Notes: generated by a model not told the origin, from the sequence alone. Positions 22,053 to 34,030 are shown, numbered from the stretch's first letter. The stretch: DNA of 64,000 nt from Pseudopyrenochaeta lycopersici (GCA_003313425.1 NHZP01000016.1:62001-126000); one strand, 5' to 3'. Program-made: numbers and translations.

Positions 22053-23724
22053 GTCATGCTGCAGCGCAGCTCTAGTGCCGTCCGCTAAGGTATCTTTCTG
22101 TGTCAGTTTTACTAGTCAAATTTCCTGCCTATCTTTGATTTAAAGGCAGGGTTTTGTACCAGTCGGCTAAATCCTTCGGGTTTTGCGAATCCTGCCGAAA
22201 CATGATAGTAGAGTTCATTGTTTCAAACATCAGCAGTGATTGTGGAATTGAACTCAGACGCTGAAAATTCGATATTATGGCCTCTTTAGTAACAATTGTG
22301 AATGGGCAACATGTCTGTAGCTTGAGGAGAGCCAACGTTACTTGTGCAGATCATGGCTGAGCAGCGCCTTGTGGGGCCAAAATGCACTGCCTCATCCTGC
22401 AGGATGCACTGCGACGAAGGTTGAAGTTGCTTAATTAGTCGCCTCTGATTCTGACCACGATCTGTTATCGTGAGAAAGAAGAACTCGTAATAATCTGGAA
22501 GTCATATAGCTTCAAAGTCTTGTTAAAAAATTAGTGACGACTCAAAGATTATACGGGTTCCTATATTCAACGCATTAAACAATTCGTCTAAAATATATAT
22601 AATCCCCATTATATTATTTCCATAGCAATAACCTTGATAAAGAGGTGTCCCTATTATCCTAGGATTAATGTTATTCAATAGAACTGACTTTGCAAGGGTG
22701 GACATATTTTGCGGTGCTATTATGAACCATATAGTCAGTACCTCGTTAGTGAATGCTGCCCAGCATTCGTCTTTGTCAAGGCCTTTAAATGATTACATGT
22801 TCAACCAAAGACGTAGGAATCGAGTACGCGAAGAGAACATACATTTATTACCTAAGCGCCAAGTTTGGCATGATGTTCTGCAAGCATATCTTCCCTTTTC
22901 GGGCTATTACTGCTAAGACTGAGAAGAAAGTGGCCTATAAATATTGCCTGCTCATAACAGCTGGAGCTGTGCTCGTTTTTGTTCGTCCTGGTAGCATCAA
23001 TATATCTCTCTCAATGATCAACTCTAGAGCTTGAATGCTCCATTAGAGGAAATTACTCTTGAACGTACTTAACCTGTACATCGATTGCCTTGTATTCATA
23101 CTGAGTGAATATACTATCGTCAGTGGGACAAGAGAATGAACATGGGGCTTTGCTCAAGAGATCAGAATGCTAAAAACTTAGATCTTCGGCCACTCTGTGC
23201 GGTCAGGTGATGGTGAGTCTTCGACGCTGTGCCATATAAGCACAATCAGGCGGAAATGTGGTGACTTGTCGGCACGGATCACTACAGAAAGCACAGTAGT
23301 ATTCGGTTTCGAGGCAACAAAAGTTGCATTTGGGGGCGAACGCAGACTTCGAGCTGGTAGGCTGCACTGCCTCAACCTGAAGTTGCGGTTGCGGCAAGCG
23401 AAGTAGCAAAGTGCCGAACCTACAGCCAATCATATCGGATGTAGCGGTGCATCTGAACAGTAAATGCGAAAACACGAGGGTTGACAACGTCAGCTTGTCG
23501 CGCTAAGCCTCAGCGATTCAACCTCACGGCAGCCTGACTTTCGCGTTATACGGCAATGTGATACTCAGCGCATAGGCAAACTCTCTGGCTTAATGGTGCC
23601 ATGTGGCGCGTATAAGAGCATGCGCTTTGCACAAAGCTCTTGATCCCAAGCTAACAACGACCACTCACTTACCACCATAGCACTTGGCAACGTCGCAGCG
23701 TAGATATAGTCTGTCCCAAGTATT
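22053..23724. other. Intergenic between HET gene and next gene
   Basis: Possible 5' exons of the HET gene could lie in the first few hundred bases, but none is convincing. The frames at 22129-22335 (minus) and 22789-23034 (plus) carry no motif I recognise. Confidence 0.4.
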
Positions 23725-24507
23725 ATGCTAAAAATGGATACCACGAGCACTAGTACTCTAATAGAAAATGAGAATCCCCCTATCAACATCGACATTCTTA
23801 CTGAACATGAGAAGAAGGAGCTCAAAATCGCGGACACTGTCTCAATCTTAAGCAGCACCACGCTGGGCATCTCGGATGGCTTTCGCCCTGTAAAGTCGCT
23901 TCATATAAACGCCAAGGGCATACCGATTCTGCGATTTCCTCTCCCACTTTCAGAACTTGCGACTACGATTCACAGCTTCGATGGCAGCCTCGTGTATACT
24001 TCGACTCGCGCAAAGAAGAGTTCTGGCAATTGCATTTTGACTGATACGGATGGAAACGCCTTAATTAAAACTGAATATTTCTTCGGACCAAGCAAGGACC
24101 CAGTGCTAAGCCGGCTTGATATTATAGACGGAAAAAATATCAAAACTGTGTCCAAATGGACCTCACGGAATCACGAATTTCTTCTCCCAGACGGTCGCAC
24201 ACTCAAATGGACCTATAAGAAGGAGAACGGTTTTGGCGCACATGGAAGCAAAGGGACAGCACTAATCCTTACGCTGGATGAGAAGAGGCTCGCTGCTCTG
24301 ATTAGAAATGAAGAGACAAGGACACCAGGGAGCAAACCTTGCAGTGCTGGCAATGGCGGCGAGTTGGTCATCGGTGAGGACATTGGTGGAAAGGACGGGA
24401 TCACCGAGGATCTCGTTGTCGCAACTTGTCTGCTGATGCTCAAGAAGGAAGTTGATCGCAGGCGAACGGTGCAGTTCATGATGCTTGCTTCTGCAGTCGG
24501 TGCTTAA
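23725..24507 (+). CDS. Conserved fungal protein of unknown function (possible tubby C-terminal/LURP-one-like fold)
   Basis: Single exon, 260 aa; a second ATG at 23734 (MDTTST) is an equally good start. There is no signal peptide or membrane segment. The middle has short strand-like blocks (SFDGSLVYTSTRAKK, then TEYFFGPSKDPVL, then GRTLKWTYKKENG). The C-terminal block LAALIRNEETRTPGSK..GNGGELVIGED..DLVVATCLLMLKKEVDRRR is the kind of conserved tail seen in a large family of uncharacterised ascomycete proteins with tubby-like or LURP-one-like beta folds. That assignment is from memory of the pattern and uncertain. Likely intracellular. Confidence 0.7.
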   Translation: MLKMDTTSTSTLIENENPPINIDILTEHEKKELKIADTVSILSSTTLGISDGFRPVKSLHINAKGIPILRFPLPLSELATTIHSFDGSLVYTSTRAKKSSGNCILTDTDGNALIKTEYFFGPSKDPVLSRLDIIDGKNIKTVSKWTSRNHEFLLPDGRTLKWTYKKENGFGAHGSKGTALILTLDEKRLAALIRNEETRTPGSKPCSAGNGGELVIGEDIGGKDGITEDLVVATCLLMLKKEVDRRRTVQFMMLASAVGA

Positions 24508-25327
24508 ACGTTCATAATTTGGGTGGTATCATCCTCTAGCGCTACGCTCATTTCCTTCTTACCTTTGAATTTTAGATTTCAATGTAAAGATTCAACTTCT
24601 GGCTGAGAAACTTCCGTTTCGATCCGCCCCTGTCTGTTCGCTGAAGACACGTTGATGTATCCGACCAACTATACTATATGTATACTAGAGCAAATTGACA
24701 TCCAGCGATGCCAAATATTCGTGCGTCTCGGATATTTTTGCGGGCTCTATTTGCACAAGCTTCCCCGTTCCAAACACTTCAGACATGATCGGAGAACTAA
24801 TACCAATAAACTGCGAATAGAAGCAGCGAGCGACGAACCGATTGTTTGTTAAATTTTTACGCTAAGCTATAACCAGCATGAGAAGATAAGTAGGAATGAT
24901 CGTCCTATATCCTACAGATAAATAGAGCATGGCTCTTCGGTCAGAGTCTCTTGATGCTAAATGTGAAAAAAAAGTGGTTCAGTGTCAAGTATAGGGCGAT
25001 CTACAACAGGATTCTCTGTAACATCCTTACTATTAGTCTAATGTAGGGTAAGCAGTAATCCACTAAATTTCCACCGTACTGTAGACTGCCTTTGCTGTCC
25101 TGCATAAGTGTGTCACAGAGAATGTTTGTACTGCCTGCAAGGCCATATACATTGATCGCGTGTTCGGTATCTGCTACACATAAATGACATGGCTGCTTAC
25201 ATCCTTCCCACGTAATTCTGTACTCCTTCATCTTTCCATCATCCCCATAGCCTTTCCATGAAATCTCTCTTTTCAACCCTCAACCTCTATCCATCCTCTT
25301 TCTGTTCTACCTTAGCAAGTCAAACCT
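24508..25327. other. Intergenic; one weak cysteine-containing ORF on the minus strand
   Basis: The minus-strand frame 25276-25001 (91 codons; CKQPCHLCVADTEH, then NILCDTLMQD) has five Cys and directly follows the secreted-protein gene on the same strand. It could be an extra exon or a neighbour, but it has no signal peptide and no family I know. Nothing else seen. Confidence 0.3.
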
Positions 25328-25771
25328 CTAGGCCTGCCTGCATATCATATATATATTACAAGCAAAGGCAAGTGGACAGTAATCGGTGAAGGTATCCTGT
25401 TCCTTGAAACAGTCGTATTTAAATACGCCAGGTCTACCTTCTCTCATGCCAATGATTGAGCCCACGGTATCACCCGGCTCTGCACTGCCAGCGTCACAGT
25501 CAGGCACAGGAGTGAACGCGCCCGATCCCAATGGAGTGTCGATACCACTGCTAGGATCTATCTCACAGGCGCTCTCAAAAGGCGAGGGCGGGTCATCGCA
25601 GTTCCCCTTAGAACCGTCCTCTGGGCCCCAATGAACATAGTGTCCGTCGCTACAGCTCGGAAAGCCGGGTCCGATCTGAATACAGGAGTTGCAAAAGGCG
25701 AATCTTCCAATGTCTTGGGCTGTGGCAAGAGAAGCAGCCACAATGATAGAGTAAATGGCGAAGGACCGCAT
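25328..25771 (-). CDS. Small secreted cysteine-rich protein (effector-like)
   Basis: 147 aa from the ATG at 25771, chosen because it opens directly into a signal peptide (MRSFAIYSIIVAASLATA, cleavage predicted just after). An in-frame upstream ATG at 25864 would bury the signal. The mature part is about 130 aa with ten Cys (FCNSC, PSC, NC, AC, DC, DC, YC, AC, IC), an even number suited to disulfides, many Gly/Pro/Asp, and no membrane segment or known enzyme motif. Small size, secretion and high Cys content fit a candidate effector or antimicrobial-type secreted protein of a plant-associated fungus; that role is inference. Single exon as modelled, though the 3' end could be spliced. Confidence 0.72.
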   Translation of the reverse strand: MRSFAIYSIIVAASLATAQDIGRFAFCNSCIQIGPGFPSCSDGHYVHWGPEDGSKGNCDDPPSPFESACEIDPSSGIDTPLGSGAFTPVPDCDAGSAEPGDTVGSIIGMREGRPGVFKYDCFKEQDTFTDYCPLAFACNIYMICRQA

Positions 25772-27198
25772 AGTAGATAATAATAAATGAGTATATATGA
25801 TATGAATTTGGGTAGCTCTTGCCTTGAGCTTTGCTGTGAAATTGATTTTGCGAGAGTGCCGCAACAGCCCGACTTTATATGTATAACCTGGTCTCTTGAG
25901 TAATAAGGCTTTCCATACTCCGTGCTTTGCGCAACTACGTCATGAACAAGAAATATCGTATTCATATGCAAATCCCATTGCTCCAAGCGGTCTGCCTGCC
26001 AGTAGCAACCTATTCTAGGCGATGCCAGGAGAAATGTCTCGGCGAGATGGAATACCAGGCGTCATTTCTCCGCCTTTAACACATGCTAATACCGTAGTGC
26101 TTCCTTCGTAGGAGATACTTCGTAATGTCATTCCTTCCATAACTTGGCAGTGGGTGCCTTAAGAGGATGCCTGTAACTTACAGTTTAATATGACTTAAGA
26201 TCGTCCAAAAACTAAACTTTTTAGAGATTTACTGCTTTAGGCGCTATCCATCATCACAAATTTATTGGAGAAAGCGTGCCAATCTAATACTAATGTGCTC
26301 CCATGTGCATATATCTGAGTTCTGGGCCAAAACTATATGGAACCTATGTTATCCACTAATTCACGCACCCTAATTCCGTATGAAAATATTCAAATTAGGG
26401 GTTACGCATACTATTACAGTTCTTACCAGGAAAATAGGAGCTCAAACAGCTATTAGTATGAATCAGTTCCCCATTAAGCTTGTCTACATTAATTCAACAA
26501 CATACAGGCAGTTGCACCTATGCTAGGCCTATGGTGCCAACGGAAGCATTTTAAACGAAATAGGGATATATAGCCCTGTCGCAATTGTCTTTAATTAAGC
26601 AACAATCCATAGGACTCTCGCATTAGCCCTCCGACGCGAGGCGTACTCGATCGCTGGTGTGCGCAAGAGCACAGTGAAATCGCTAAGCTGAACGAGAAAA
26701 TTATCGAATCTCATCCTTCATCGTTGCTATGGCTCTCACAGCGCCCAAAAGCTGTTGTTATATCCTTAAGTGATACTTCCATAACTATGAGCGTCTCTTA
26801 TAATCCCTCAGATTCTCATATGCCGTGTTTTAGGGTGAGAAATTGAACATGAGTCCTGTTACTCTTCATCATTGGCGCAGTGTTGCCACTTGGGTCACTC
26901 ACGTATGGTGCAAAGATTCATCAGGTACACTATTTGGACGAAGAGTACTGTTACAACAGGCTCGCTACAAATGCTAGTTATGGCAACTAATGGTAGAGTT
27001 GCCCGTCGGCATTTGAATTTCAATCGCCGAAGCCCCTCCATTTACGCCCTCAGTCAACCGCACTTGTTTTGTCTACCCCGCCATTCGAATAATCCCCTAG
27101 AATCTCCAACTCCAAGTCATCATTTCACATTGCTCAGTCTCCGCTTGGGAGCGCCCAAACAATCACAAAATTGGGTTTCTTCGGTTGCTAGCATCACA
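25772..27198. other. Intergenic, no gene recognised
   Basis: AT-leaning sequence between divergently oriented genes (secreted protein on minus, glyoxalase on plus). A frame is open from 26872 into the glyoxalase gene, but its N-terminal part does not look coding. Confidence 0.45.
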
Positions 27199-27615
27199 AT
27201 GATTACCGGCCTCCATCACGTTAACCTAGTCGTGCCGCCCAAAACTCTCCATCTTGCCAACGAGTTTTACAGCACCACTCTCGGTCTGACACCGCGCCCC
27301 GTGCCTCATCTTCAACGGGAGACCCTTGCCTGGTTTGACATTGGTACTTCAGGCCAACAAGTGCACATCGCATTCGGCAAGCCGGAAGATTTTATCAACA
27401 CATCATCACGCCATCCATGTTTCAGGCTCGGTAATACTGAAGATCTGGTTGCGCTGCGACAGAAGATTTGGGAGCATTTCGAACGCGGTGGCGAGGCTGC
27501 TCCAAAGGAGGCCGACAAGCCCGGGGAGAAAAATAGTGGGGCTGAGGGGGTGGAGTACCCGACAAGGTTTTTCGCGAGAGATTACGCGGGAAACAGGCTC
27601 GAGTTCACCGTGTAA
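27199..27615 (+). CDS. Glyoxalase/bleomycin-resistance/dioxygenase-fold (VOC) protein
   Basis: 138 aa, one exon. I start at ATG 27199 (MITGLHHVNLVVPP) because the VOC fold begins right there; a longer in-frame extension upstream is of unlikely composition. Visible VOC features are an N-terminal metal-site His in GLHHVNLVV, the FYSTTLGL block, and a C-terminal RFFARDYAGNRLEFTV strand with the usual terminal Glu. It is about the length of a single-domain lyase or ring-cleavage-like protein. Substrate unknown; metal-dependent intracellular enzyme or binding protein by family. Confidence 0.82.
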   Translation: MITGLHHVNLVVPPKTLHLANEFYSTTLGLTPRPVPHLQRETLAWFDIGTSGQQVHIAFGKPEDFINTSSRHPCFRLGNTEDLVALRQKIWEHFERGGEAAPKEADKPGEKNSGAEGVEYPTRFFARDYAGNRLEFTV

Positions 27616-27808
27616 GGAATGAATATTACTCTAGGCCATGCAAGCTATGATGGATTTCTCGACATTTAATTAATATGTGGGCGGTGAAATAGTCTTGAGA
27701 CAGAAGACTAATGATTTGTTTTTGAACTCAGATTCCATACTCTGGCAAACGTGTGACTGCATTGTGAAGAAAATGAGATCATCAGCGTGAAGAGGCATTG
27801 AGATTATA

Positions 27809-28726
27809 CTATATTGTTGACCACGCATTATCAATTGGAATCATTGCGCCATTGATCATCTTGGCCTCGTCTGACGAGAGAAAAGCGATGCCGCGTGCAA
27901 CATCGTCCACGCCGATGACAGGCACCGGTGTTCCTTCGCTGTCTTTGGAAACATGGAGCTGAACAATAGGGAAAAAGGCATTGAATCCGGCTGGATCAAA
28001 CTGGTCCATTTGCACCGACGATGCAATATTCGTTGCCACGCCTGCCGCAGAATTAGAGGGCGTGTAATAAACGGTGTGAAAATACTTACCCCCCGGAAGC
28101 ACGCCGTTGCAGCGTATATTATCCTGGTGAAAGCGCCAGGCAACATTCTTTGTAGCGCCAACCTAAAATAATCTGTAAGCCCACATATCATCGTGAGGCA
28201 TCTGTTCGCAACGGACGAGTACGAATTGGGGGCAGATGATACATACAAGACCGTGTTTGCTTGCTGTATAAGCAATGCCCGCCGACGCCCCCGAAACACC
28301 CGCTTTACTGGCCACATTGACAATAATTCCACCTTTTTGCTCTTTCATCGCTGGTAACACAGCTTTCATCATGCGAATCGGCACAGTCAGGTTGATAGCC
28401 ATGACACGCTCCCATTCCTCGTCTTGCACCGTGTCGGCGCTGGACCAACCATCGCTCACGCCAGCGCAATTGACTAGAACATCGATTCTATTGTACTTGC
28501 CAATGCATTTTGCGACTGCAATCTCAGCAGCTTGGGAGTCAATAAGATTAGTTTGGTGGAAGGTGAAAGTGCTGTGGTCATCGGCTAGTTTTTGAGGGAT
28601 AGCTCCGACGTCGATACCGAAGACGATGGCCTGGCGCTCAAGAAAGAGGCGGGTTGTTGCGAGGCCAATGCCGCTGCTGCACCCTGTGATAATAACAACT
28701 TTGTCCTGTATGGATGAGATAGACAT
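27809..28726 (-). CDS. Short-chain dehydrogenase/reductase (classical SDR)
   Basis: 261 aa in three exons: 28726-28247, 28162-28090 and 28041-27809 (introns 84 and 48 bp). Rossmann motif TGCSSGIG near residue 15, NCAG at about residue 88, catalytic Ser in NVASKAG and the YxxxK pair YTASKHG just before intron 1. The C-terminus ends GAMIPIDNAWSTI, the classical SDR tail. Acts on an unknown alcohol/ketone with NAD(P)(H). An acidic residue (GIDVG) after the second strand suggests NAD preference. Same strand as the next four genes. Confidence 0.9.
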
Positions 28727-29282
28727 GGTGTGCGAGATAGCAGCTGCCGTATAACAATTTGGTTGATGGGTAGACCGTCAACAGCCACCGCGAAAATCGC
28801 GAATGACGTCAATTTTTAGCGTACTTTTTATGGACATGTTCGCCGACCCGCCGGTATTCCAGTGCGCCTCAAATCATACGGTTTAGCAACTGTGAAGATG
28901 CTGTCATAGATCCGCCCCCACGTCTAGAAGTAGGAACGTCTCGCAGCTTGTAGCGACGGTCTGCATTCATTTTTGATGGTCATACGCCGATTGAAGGCAA
29001 TAATCGCACTGGTCTTGTCGCAATGGGGAGTTCCATAACCTTGCAACAAACTGGTCATCCGCTCCAGTGTATCAACGATTTTCATATCCAAGAAAGTTTA
29101 AATAGTCCCAAACATTTCCGGCAGCCCGACAGAGTTATAGCCACTACCTAGCAGTGTCTACACATTTTGATGAGGGGACAGGATTTTTACAAGGACTGCT
29201 CTGGTTCACTGGACATCTTCCTACATACCGAATCATTCATGCATTTTGTCGAGTCAATCTTTCCTTCACATTCATTCTGCGC
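28727..29282. other. Promoter side of the SDR gene / 3' side of the MFS gene
   Basis: About 0.55 kb, nothing recognised; the plus-strand frame at 29154 runs into the MFS gene antisense and looks spurious. Confidence 0.45.
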
Positions 29283-31012
29283 TCAGATGAACTCCTCCAT
29301 ACGATGCACATCGCTCCCCTTGGTCCAAATTCTAATCTTCTTTCCCAGTCCATAGTAAAGCGGAAACGCAAACAAAGCTGGTCCGACTGTACATGCGAAG
29401 ATTACCATCGCAGGCGTGATCCAGCCATCCTTGCTCTCATGCGCAAGATCAAATATCCAGTAGCTGTACGAGAAGGCAATAAAATTCTTGCATACCGTAG
29501 CAACAACCATGATCTCACCGGAGATAGGTTTGTAGCAGTCGATTGCATACGCGATGCAGATGGTGGGTACAGTGGTGACGGATAGACCGGCGAACCCGTA
29601 GCCCCAAACGACAATATGGCCCCATGCCCATTGGTGTTGATACGCAATACCACCAAGAATAAGAGAGAGCATCGTGATGACCATGTAGAACCACAGCGCG
29701 GGAAGTCGCATCTCAGCTTCACGAACCCCACCATTCTTCCGCGTTGCGTGAGCAGCAACCCAGTCAGAATACGGGCCTGCGGTTGCCAAACCAAGGATCG
29801 CGCCCACTACAAATGCAAAATTTGTATAACCAACTTGATCAGGTCTGAACAGGTACGGCGGGGCGGCGAGAACGGGAGACTCGGTGATGTTAAAGAAGAG
29901 CACAAGGTCGGCGGGTCCTGCAAGCATAAGGCCCGCCCAGAGGATAATAGGGTTGAAGAACACTTTGACAGGTGTCCAAGTGTCACGGACGATGAACATC
30001 TTCCAGCGAGGGTCAGGCCTTTGGAAGGGCATGAACTGTGCCCGGGACGGACGGCCTATGATTAAGGATGGACTGTCCAGAGAGCTACTTTCCGAGTCGT
30101 TGGTAGCGGCGTGAGTCGTTTCCTTCTCAAGTTGATTTTCAGCCTCGTTACTGAAGGCAGCACTATCACCACGCTCATTTGTTTGAACAGTAGCGATGAT
30201 CTTCGACGAAGAATGGCTGCGGTGCCACTTCGTTTCTGGGAAGGCAATTGCTACAAGGATGATAGCGAACGCAGAAAGCGCAGTCTCAAGCCAGAAAAAT
30301 GATTGCCATCCGTGGTGAGCTCCAATGGCACCAGCCATGACGGGCCCGAGAAATGCTCCGAGAAAATATCCAGTGCTGTAGCCAGCGTTAATCGAGCTTG
30401 CCGATAGGAGGAAATATTCTGATAAAAACGTACAAGTAAACGCCTGTCCACAGTCCTCGCTCGTGGAGAAAGAATACGTCGGCAATCATTTGGACGGGAA
30501 TGCTTTCACTCGTTGCACACACCAAACCATTGACTGCTCTCGCAGCGAGCAGACTTCGATGCGACGTCGCAAGCGCTTGCCAGATGCACGTCAACATGAT
30601 TAGCACCGAGAAGACCAGGCTCACAGCGCGACGTCCGAAAATATTACTAAGCGGCACGATGATGAAATTCGCGAAGCCTAGGGTAATTACGGTGATGCCG
30701 GTGAGCATGGAAAGCTGGTTATTGTTAAGGTGAAACTCCTTCCCGAGAAGTGGAAACATGGGTGCAATCGACAGGGCTCCGGTTACAGATATCCATGTGA
30801 AAAGCCATTGACTTGCCATGACCGTGACTGAACATATGTTTAGTTCATAGGCAGATAGACAGAAGGTGATACTTACGCTTCCACGTCATTGACCAGTTCA
30901 GTGGATCCTGAGGGTCCGAGGTCGGTCGAGGGACGAGGGTTTTCTTTGCAGTTCCATCATCATTCATGATCTCTGTCCCAGGAATGAGGTCAACATTAAT
31001 AGGATGCGCCAT
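29283..31012 (-). CDS. Major facilitator superfamily transporter (DHA1-like)
   Basis: 547 aa in three exons: 31012-30877, 30827-30434 and 30396-29283. The N-terminus has the PxDPLNW block typical of this fungal MFS group (SDPQDPLNWSMTWK), then 12 predicted membrane segments split by a long charged loop (about residues 230-300). Loop 2-3 has NIFGRRAVSL and loop 4-5 has ERGLWTGVY. Intron 1 is 49 bp. Intron 2 would be only 37 bp (30433-30397, GTACGT..CAAG), short but the only choice I found that keeps the frame and gives GVYFSINAGYSTGYFLGAF. Likely a plasma-membrane drug/H+ or small-molecule (for example polyamine-type) exporter; substrate not deducible. Confidence 0.87.
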
Positions 31013-32014
31013 TATGAGAATGCCGATGGGCTTTCGTCAAGAATTGGGAAGATTCGAAGCGAAAGTATTAGGGCGATGAATTTGCGGGTCATTTGTCTTA
31101 TTTATATCTTACTGTCTCTGACGATAACACATAGTCTGTGATCACAAATGACAAGGATCTGCTCTCTATTATGCCGGCTTGGTCATCCTCGGGGATTCCA
31201 GTGTTGAGGAATCTTTTCATGCAGTGACACGATCAACAAACCAGTGCTGTACAACCAACACATTGACTATCATAGTCCGTGACGGATGGAGGAGATGCCC
31301 CAGACACTGTCGAATCACGGAGGTGTGATAGCATCACTTTAGAATCATTGGCGGCTTGAGCACAAAATTTCTTTTGTTCGAGCTTGCCGATTGGCAGGCT
31401 GCCATAGTCTGCATTTTTCGAATAATGTGACTAATAATACGGCAAGTGCTGATCGTTACACAACCGAGTCTATATTAGCTACAGCTTTGTGATATCTCAA
31501 TCAGTTCTAAAAGTTTGCATGAAGAGTGTGAGACATGTACTCCAGTGAGATTAGATATACGTCAGCCTCGAGTGCACTACTCCAAAGTCTGACGTTCTTG
31601 TCAAGGCTTGAACTTGACTTGGACTCTATCAACACCGTAAAATTATGTTGACACTAAACTGAATTGCAGTAACAGTGAACGCTTAAAGCGAGGCTTGACT
31701 ACTTTCGGCGGTGAGGTGGAGACCCATTGTTACAGCGGCGCCCCACGGAAGCGCTCTCGGAGAATGCGGGGAGGCGAGAGAGCGATCGCCGTGGCTGAAC
31801 AGACAGCGTGTCACAACCATTTTATCAGCAAGCTGAAGGATGGGAAGTTCAGTCATAAGCGCAAAGGCAATGGCTACATCGTTTGCGATAATTGTGCAAG
31901 GATAATGATTTCGGAGAGTTACCGTTTGTGAAAGGCATGCAAGTTGGACCCTGGAAAGATGAAATTCTCGAGACACAAGGCCAGACTTTTGGCAAATCCA
32001 TACGTCTACATTGT
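31013..32014. other. Intergenic between MFS and acyl-CoA dehydrogenase genes
   Basis: 1 kb; no gene recognised. The plus frame at 31695-31931 has no motif. Confidence 0.45.
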
Positions 32015-34030
32015 CTACAATTTCGCTTGTCCCTGCGCTTCTACGTTCGATGTCCCCAGGAAAATGGTTCTATCAACTTGAACTTTGTCCTTCCAGTTCA
32101 GCTTCGCATGAGCAAGCTGCGGCGCCAGCGACTTCGAATGGACCCAGCGCACCGCAATTACGCGCGCGATAGGATCTGGGTTGACCCATGCGTCGTACAT
32201 CATTACAGCACCGCTGACGATGGCTTCGATGTGATCCAGGAGTTCTCTCCCATGATATAAAAGCTCTTCTTTTTGCGCACCACGCACAAGGTTAAGCAGT
32301 GCCTGCAGTCTTTCTTCAATAATCATGACCTCGACATCGAACGCAGTGGAGCATTTCGTCAGTACGCCCCTTATCCAGGGTGCAAGGACGTTGGCCAGGA
32401 TATCGCCTTTGCCGAGTCGTTTGTCAGTAAGCACACGAACGACGTCTTCTGCCATGACACTGACGGTGCCTTCCCAGATCGGGTTAACAAGATTGTCACG
32501 ATACACCTTTGCGATGTTCATCAGCCCGCCGTCTTCGGTGTTTTCGCAGTATCCCACACCGCCGAGGCATTCCATGCATTGCCGTAGACCGTGGACTGAC
32601 GCGACGCTAATCTGTGCCTTCATCACAGGTAGAAGAAGTCGTAAGAGTTCCGCTACCATAGTTTTGTCTTGTGGAATGAGCTTTGCGGCTTTCGTCTTTG
32701 CTACCATCTTTTCCCAGTCTTGTTCCAAAGCGCCCTGCATTGCAACGCCTACAAACGCGAACTGTGCGCTAGCCCAATACTTGACCGTCTCCTCGGCCAT
32801 CCAGGTCAGATGTGCAGGATTGTCTTGAAGCAGGCCACCGCGAACCCGTCGAACCTTGCTATAAGCGCGGCATATTGCAAGTCCTCTAGCCCAATTCGCT
32901 ACACTACCAGCAGCCGTAGAAAGACGTGTGATGTTCAAGATCGCAGATATTTCTTTGACGCCTTGCCCCTCGGTTCCGATGAGCCATCCTCTTGCACCTT
33001 TCAGCTCAAGCTCGGCTGTTGGTAGCGACTTTGTGCCAATCTTATTTTTCAGGCGTTGAATGCGTACACCATTGAGCTCAGATCGAGGGGGAGCTTCCTC
33101 ATTGATGATATTGGCTGCCGGAGATCTATTGCCTAGGCGCCGGCGCATAGGCATATAGAAGGCTGACAGCCCCCCTTTTGAGGTGCGTGCAAGCATCACA
33201 CTCATCTCTGAATCTGTCGCACTGCTGAACCACTTAAAGCCATCAATCTTCCATGGCCCTAACGGCATGCCAACCGAATCGACGTCTCGTCCCTCTTTAA
33301 TTTCTTGATCCAACTCTTGCTGCGACATTCGATTTGCAACAGTCTGGGTGCCGGAAACGTCACTGCCACCAATTCTCTCCGTCATCCACTGCCCACTGGT
33401 CCAAGCTATCCTTGGGTCGCGACTCGTCAATCTGCGATATGCATCCTCAAATACCTTTCCGCGGCCAGGCTGGTCGCCATCCGCATCGTTCAAATGCTTG
33501 CTCAGTAATGTCGCTGCTCCATCGGTCATGCTCTGCGGGCAACCGGTCATAGTGCCTGTTGAACTCCAGAGATGGTTGTTTACAACTTGATGGATACGTC
33601 GGTTGAAATTGATGTTCGATTTATCGTACGCGACCGCAACGATTCCCTCCTGATAGCCAATCTCCTTGAGCTTCTGCCATCCGGTGGTCGTCCAGAGTGG
33701 ATCATTCTTATTCACCTCCCCAAAAGTGGTGAGTGGACGGAGGACGGGGTGGTTGGTCTCCGCATCAGTGGCATAAACCAAGACTGAGGGATCCAAGCTT
33801 AATCGCGCAAGGTGATGCGCATGCTTCTTAGCTTCGCTAGCATCCAAAGGGAGGTAGAGGTCCAATATGCGTGAGATAACCTTGTCGTCTGACGCGTCTG
33901 TGCTGTTCTTATACTTAGATCTGGATGCTGAAGGTAAGGAGTCTAGCGCTGTATATTGAGGAGGAAGAATAGGAACTTCCTGGAAAAAGCCGGCTGTTGA
34001 CGAAGATGCTGCAAGCGGTTGCTGCGTCAT
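32015..34030 (-). CDS. AidB-like acyl-CoA dehydrogenase
   Basis: 671 aa, intronless. The N-terminal ~150 residues match the AidB-type extension (LPLDASEAKKHAHHLARLSLDP), followed by the acyl-CoA dehydrogenase core: GCPQSMTDGAATLL, SGQWMTERIGGSDVSGTQT (flavin-binding strand), GFKWFSSATDSEM, and the helical C-domain with ECLGGVGYCEN and VNPIWEGTVSVMAEDVVRV. FAD flavoprotein. AidB relatives differ from true beta-oxidation enzymes; in bacteria AidB is linked to alkylation response, in fungi the substrate is unclear. The N-terminus is Ser/Ala-rich without a clear targeting signal. Last residues QAKL are not a canonical peroxisomal SKL but end in -KL. Confidence 0.9.
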   Translation of the reverse strand: MTQQPLAASSSTAGFFQEVPILPPQYTALDSLPSASRSKYKNSTDASDDKVISRILDLYLPLDASEAKKHAHHLARLSLDPSVLVYATDAETNHPVLRPLTTFGEVNKNDPLWTTTGWQKLKEIGYQEGIVAVAYDKSNINFNRRIHQVVNNHLWSSTGTMTGCPQSMTDGAATLLSKHLNDADGDQPGRGKVFEDAYRRLTSRDPRIAWTSGQWMTERIGGSDVSGTQTVANRMSQQELDQEIKEGRDVDSVGMPLGPWKIDGFKWFSSATDSEMSVMLARTSKGGLSAFYMPMRRRLGNRSPAANIINEEAPPRSELNGVRIQRLKNKIGTKSLPTAELELKGARGWLIGTEGQGVKEISAILNITRLSTAAGSVANWARGLAICRAYSKVRRVRGGLLQDNPAHLTWMAEETVKYWASAQFAFVGVAMQGALEQDWEKMVAKTKAAKLIPQDKTMVAELLRLLLPVMKAQISVASVHGLRQCMECLGGVGYCENTEDGGLMNIAKVYRDNLVNPIWEGTVSVMAEDVVRVLTDKRLGKGDILANVLAPWIRGVLTKCSTAFDVEVMIIEERLQALLNLVRGAQKEELLYHGRELLDHIEAIVSGAVMMYDAWVNPDPIARVIAVRWVHSKSLAPQLAHAKLNWKDKVQVDRTIFLGTSNVEAQGQAKL

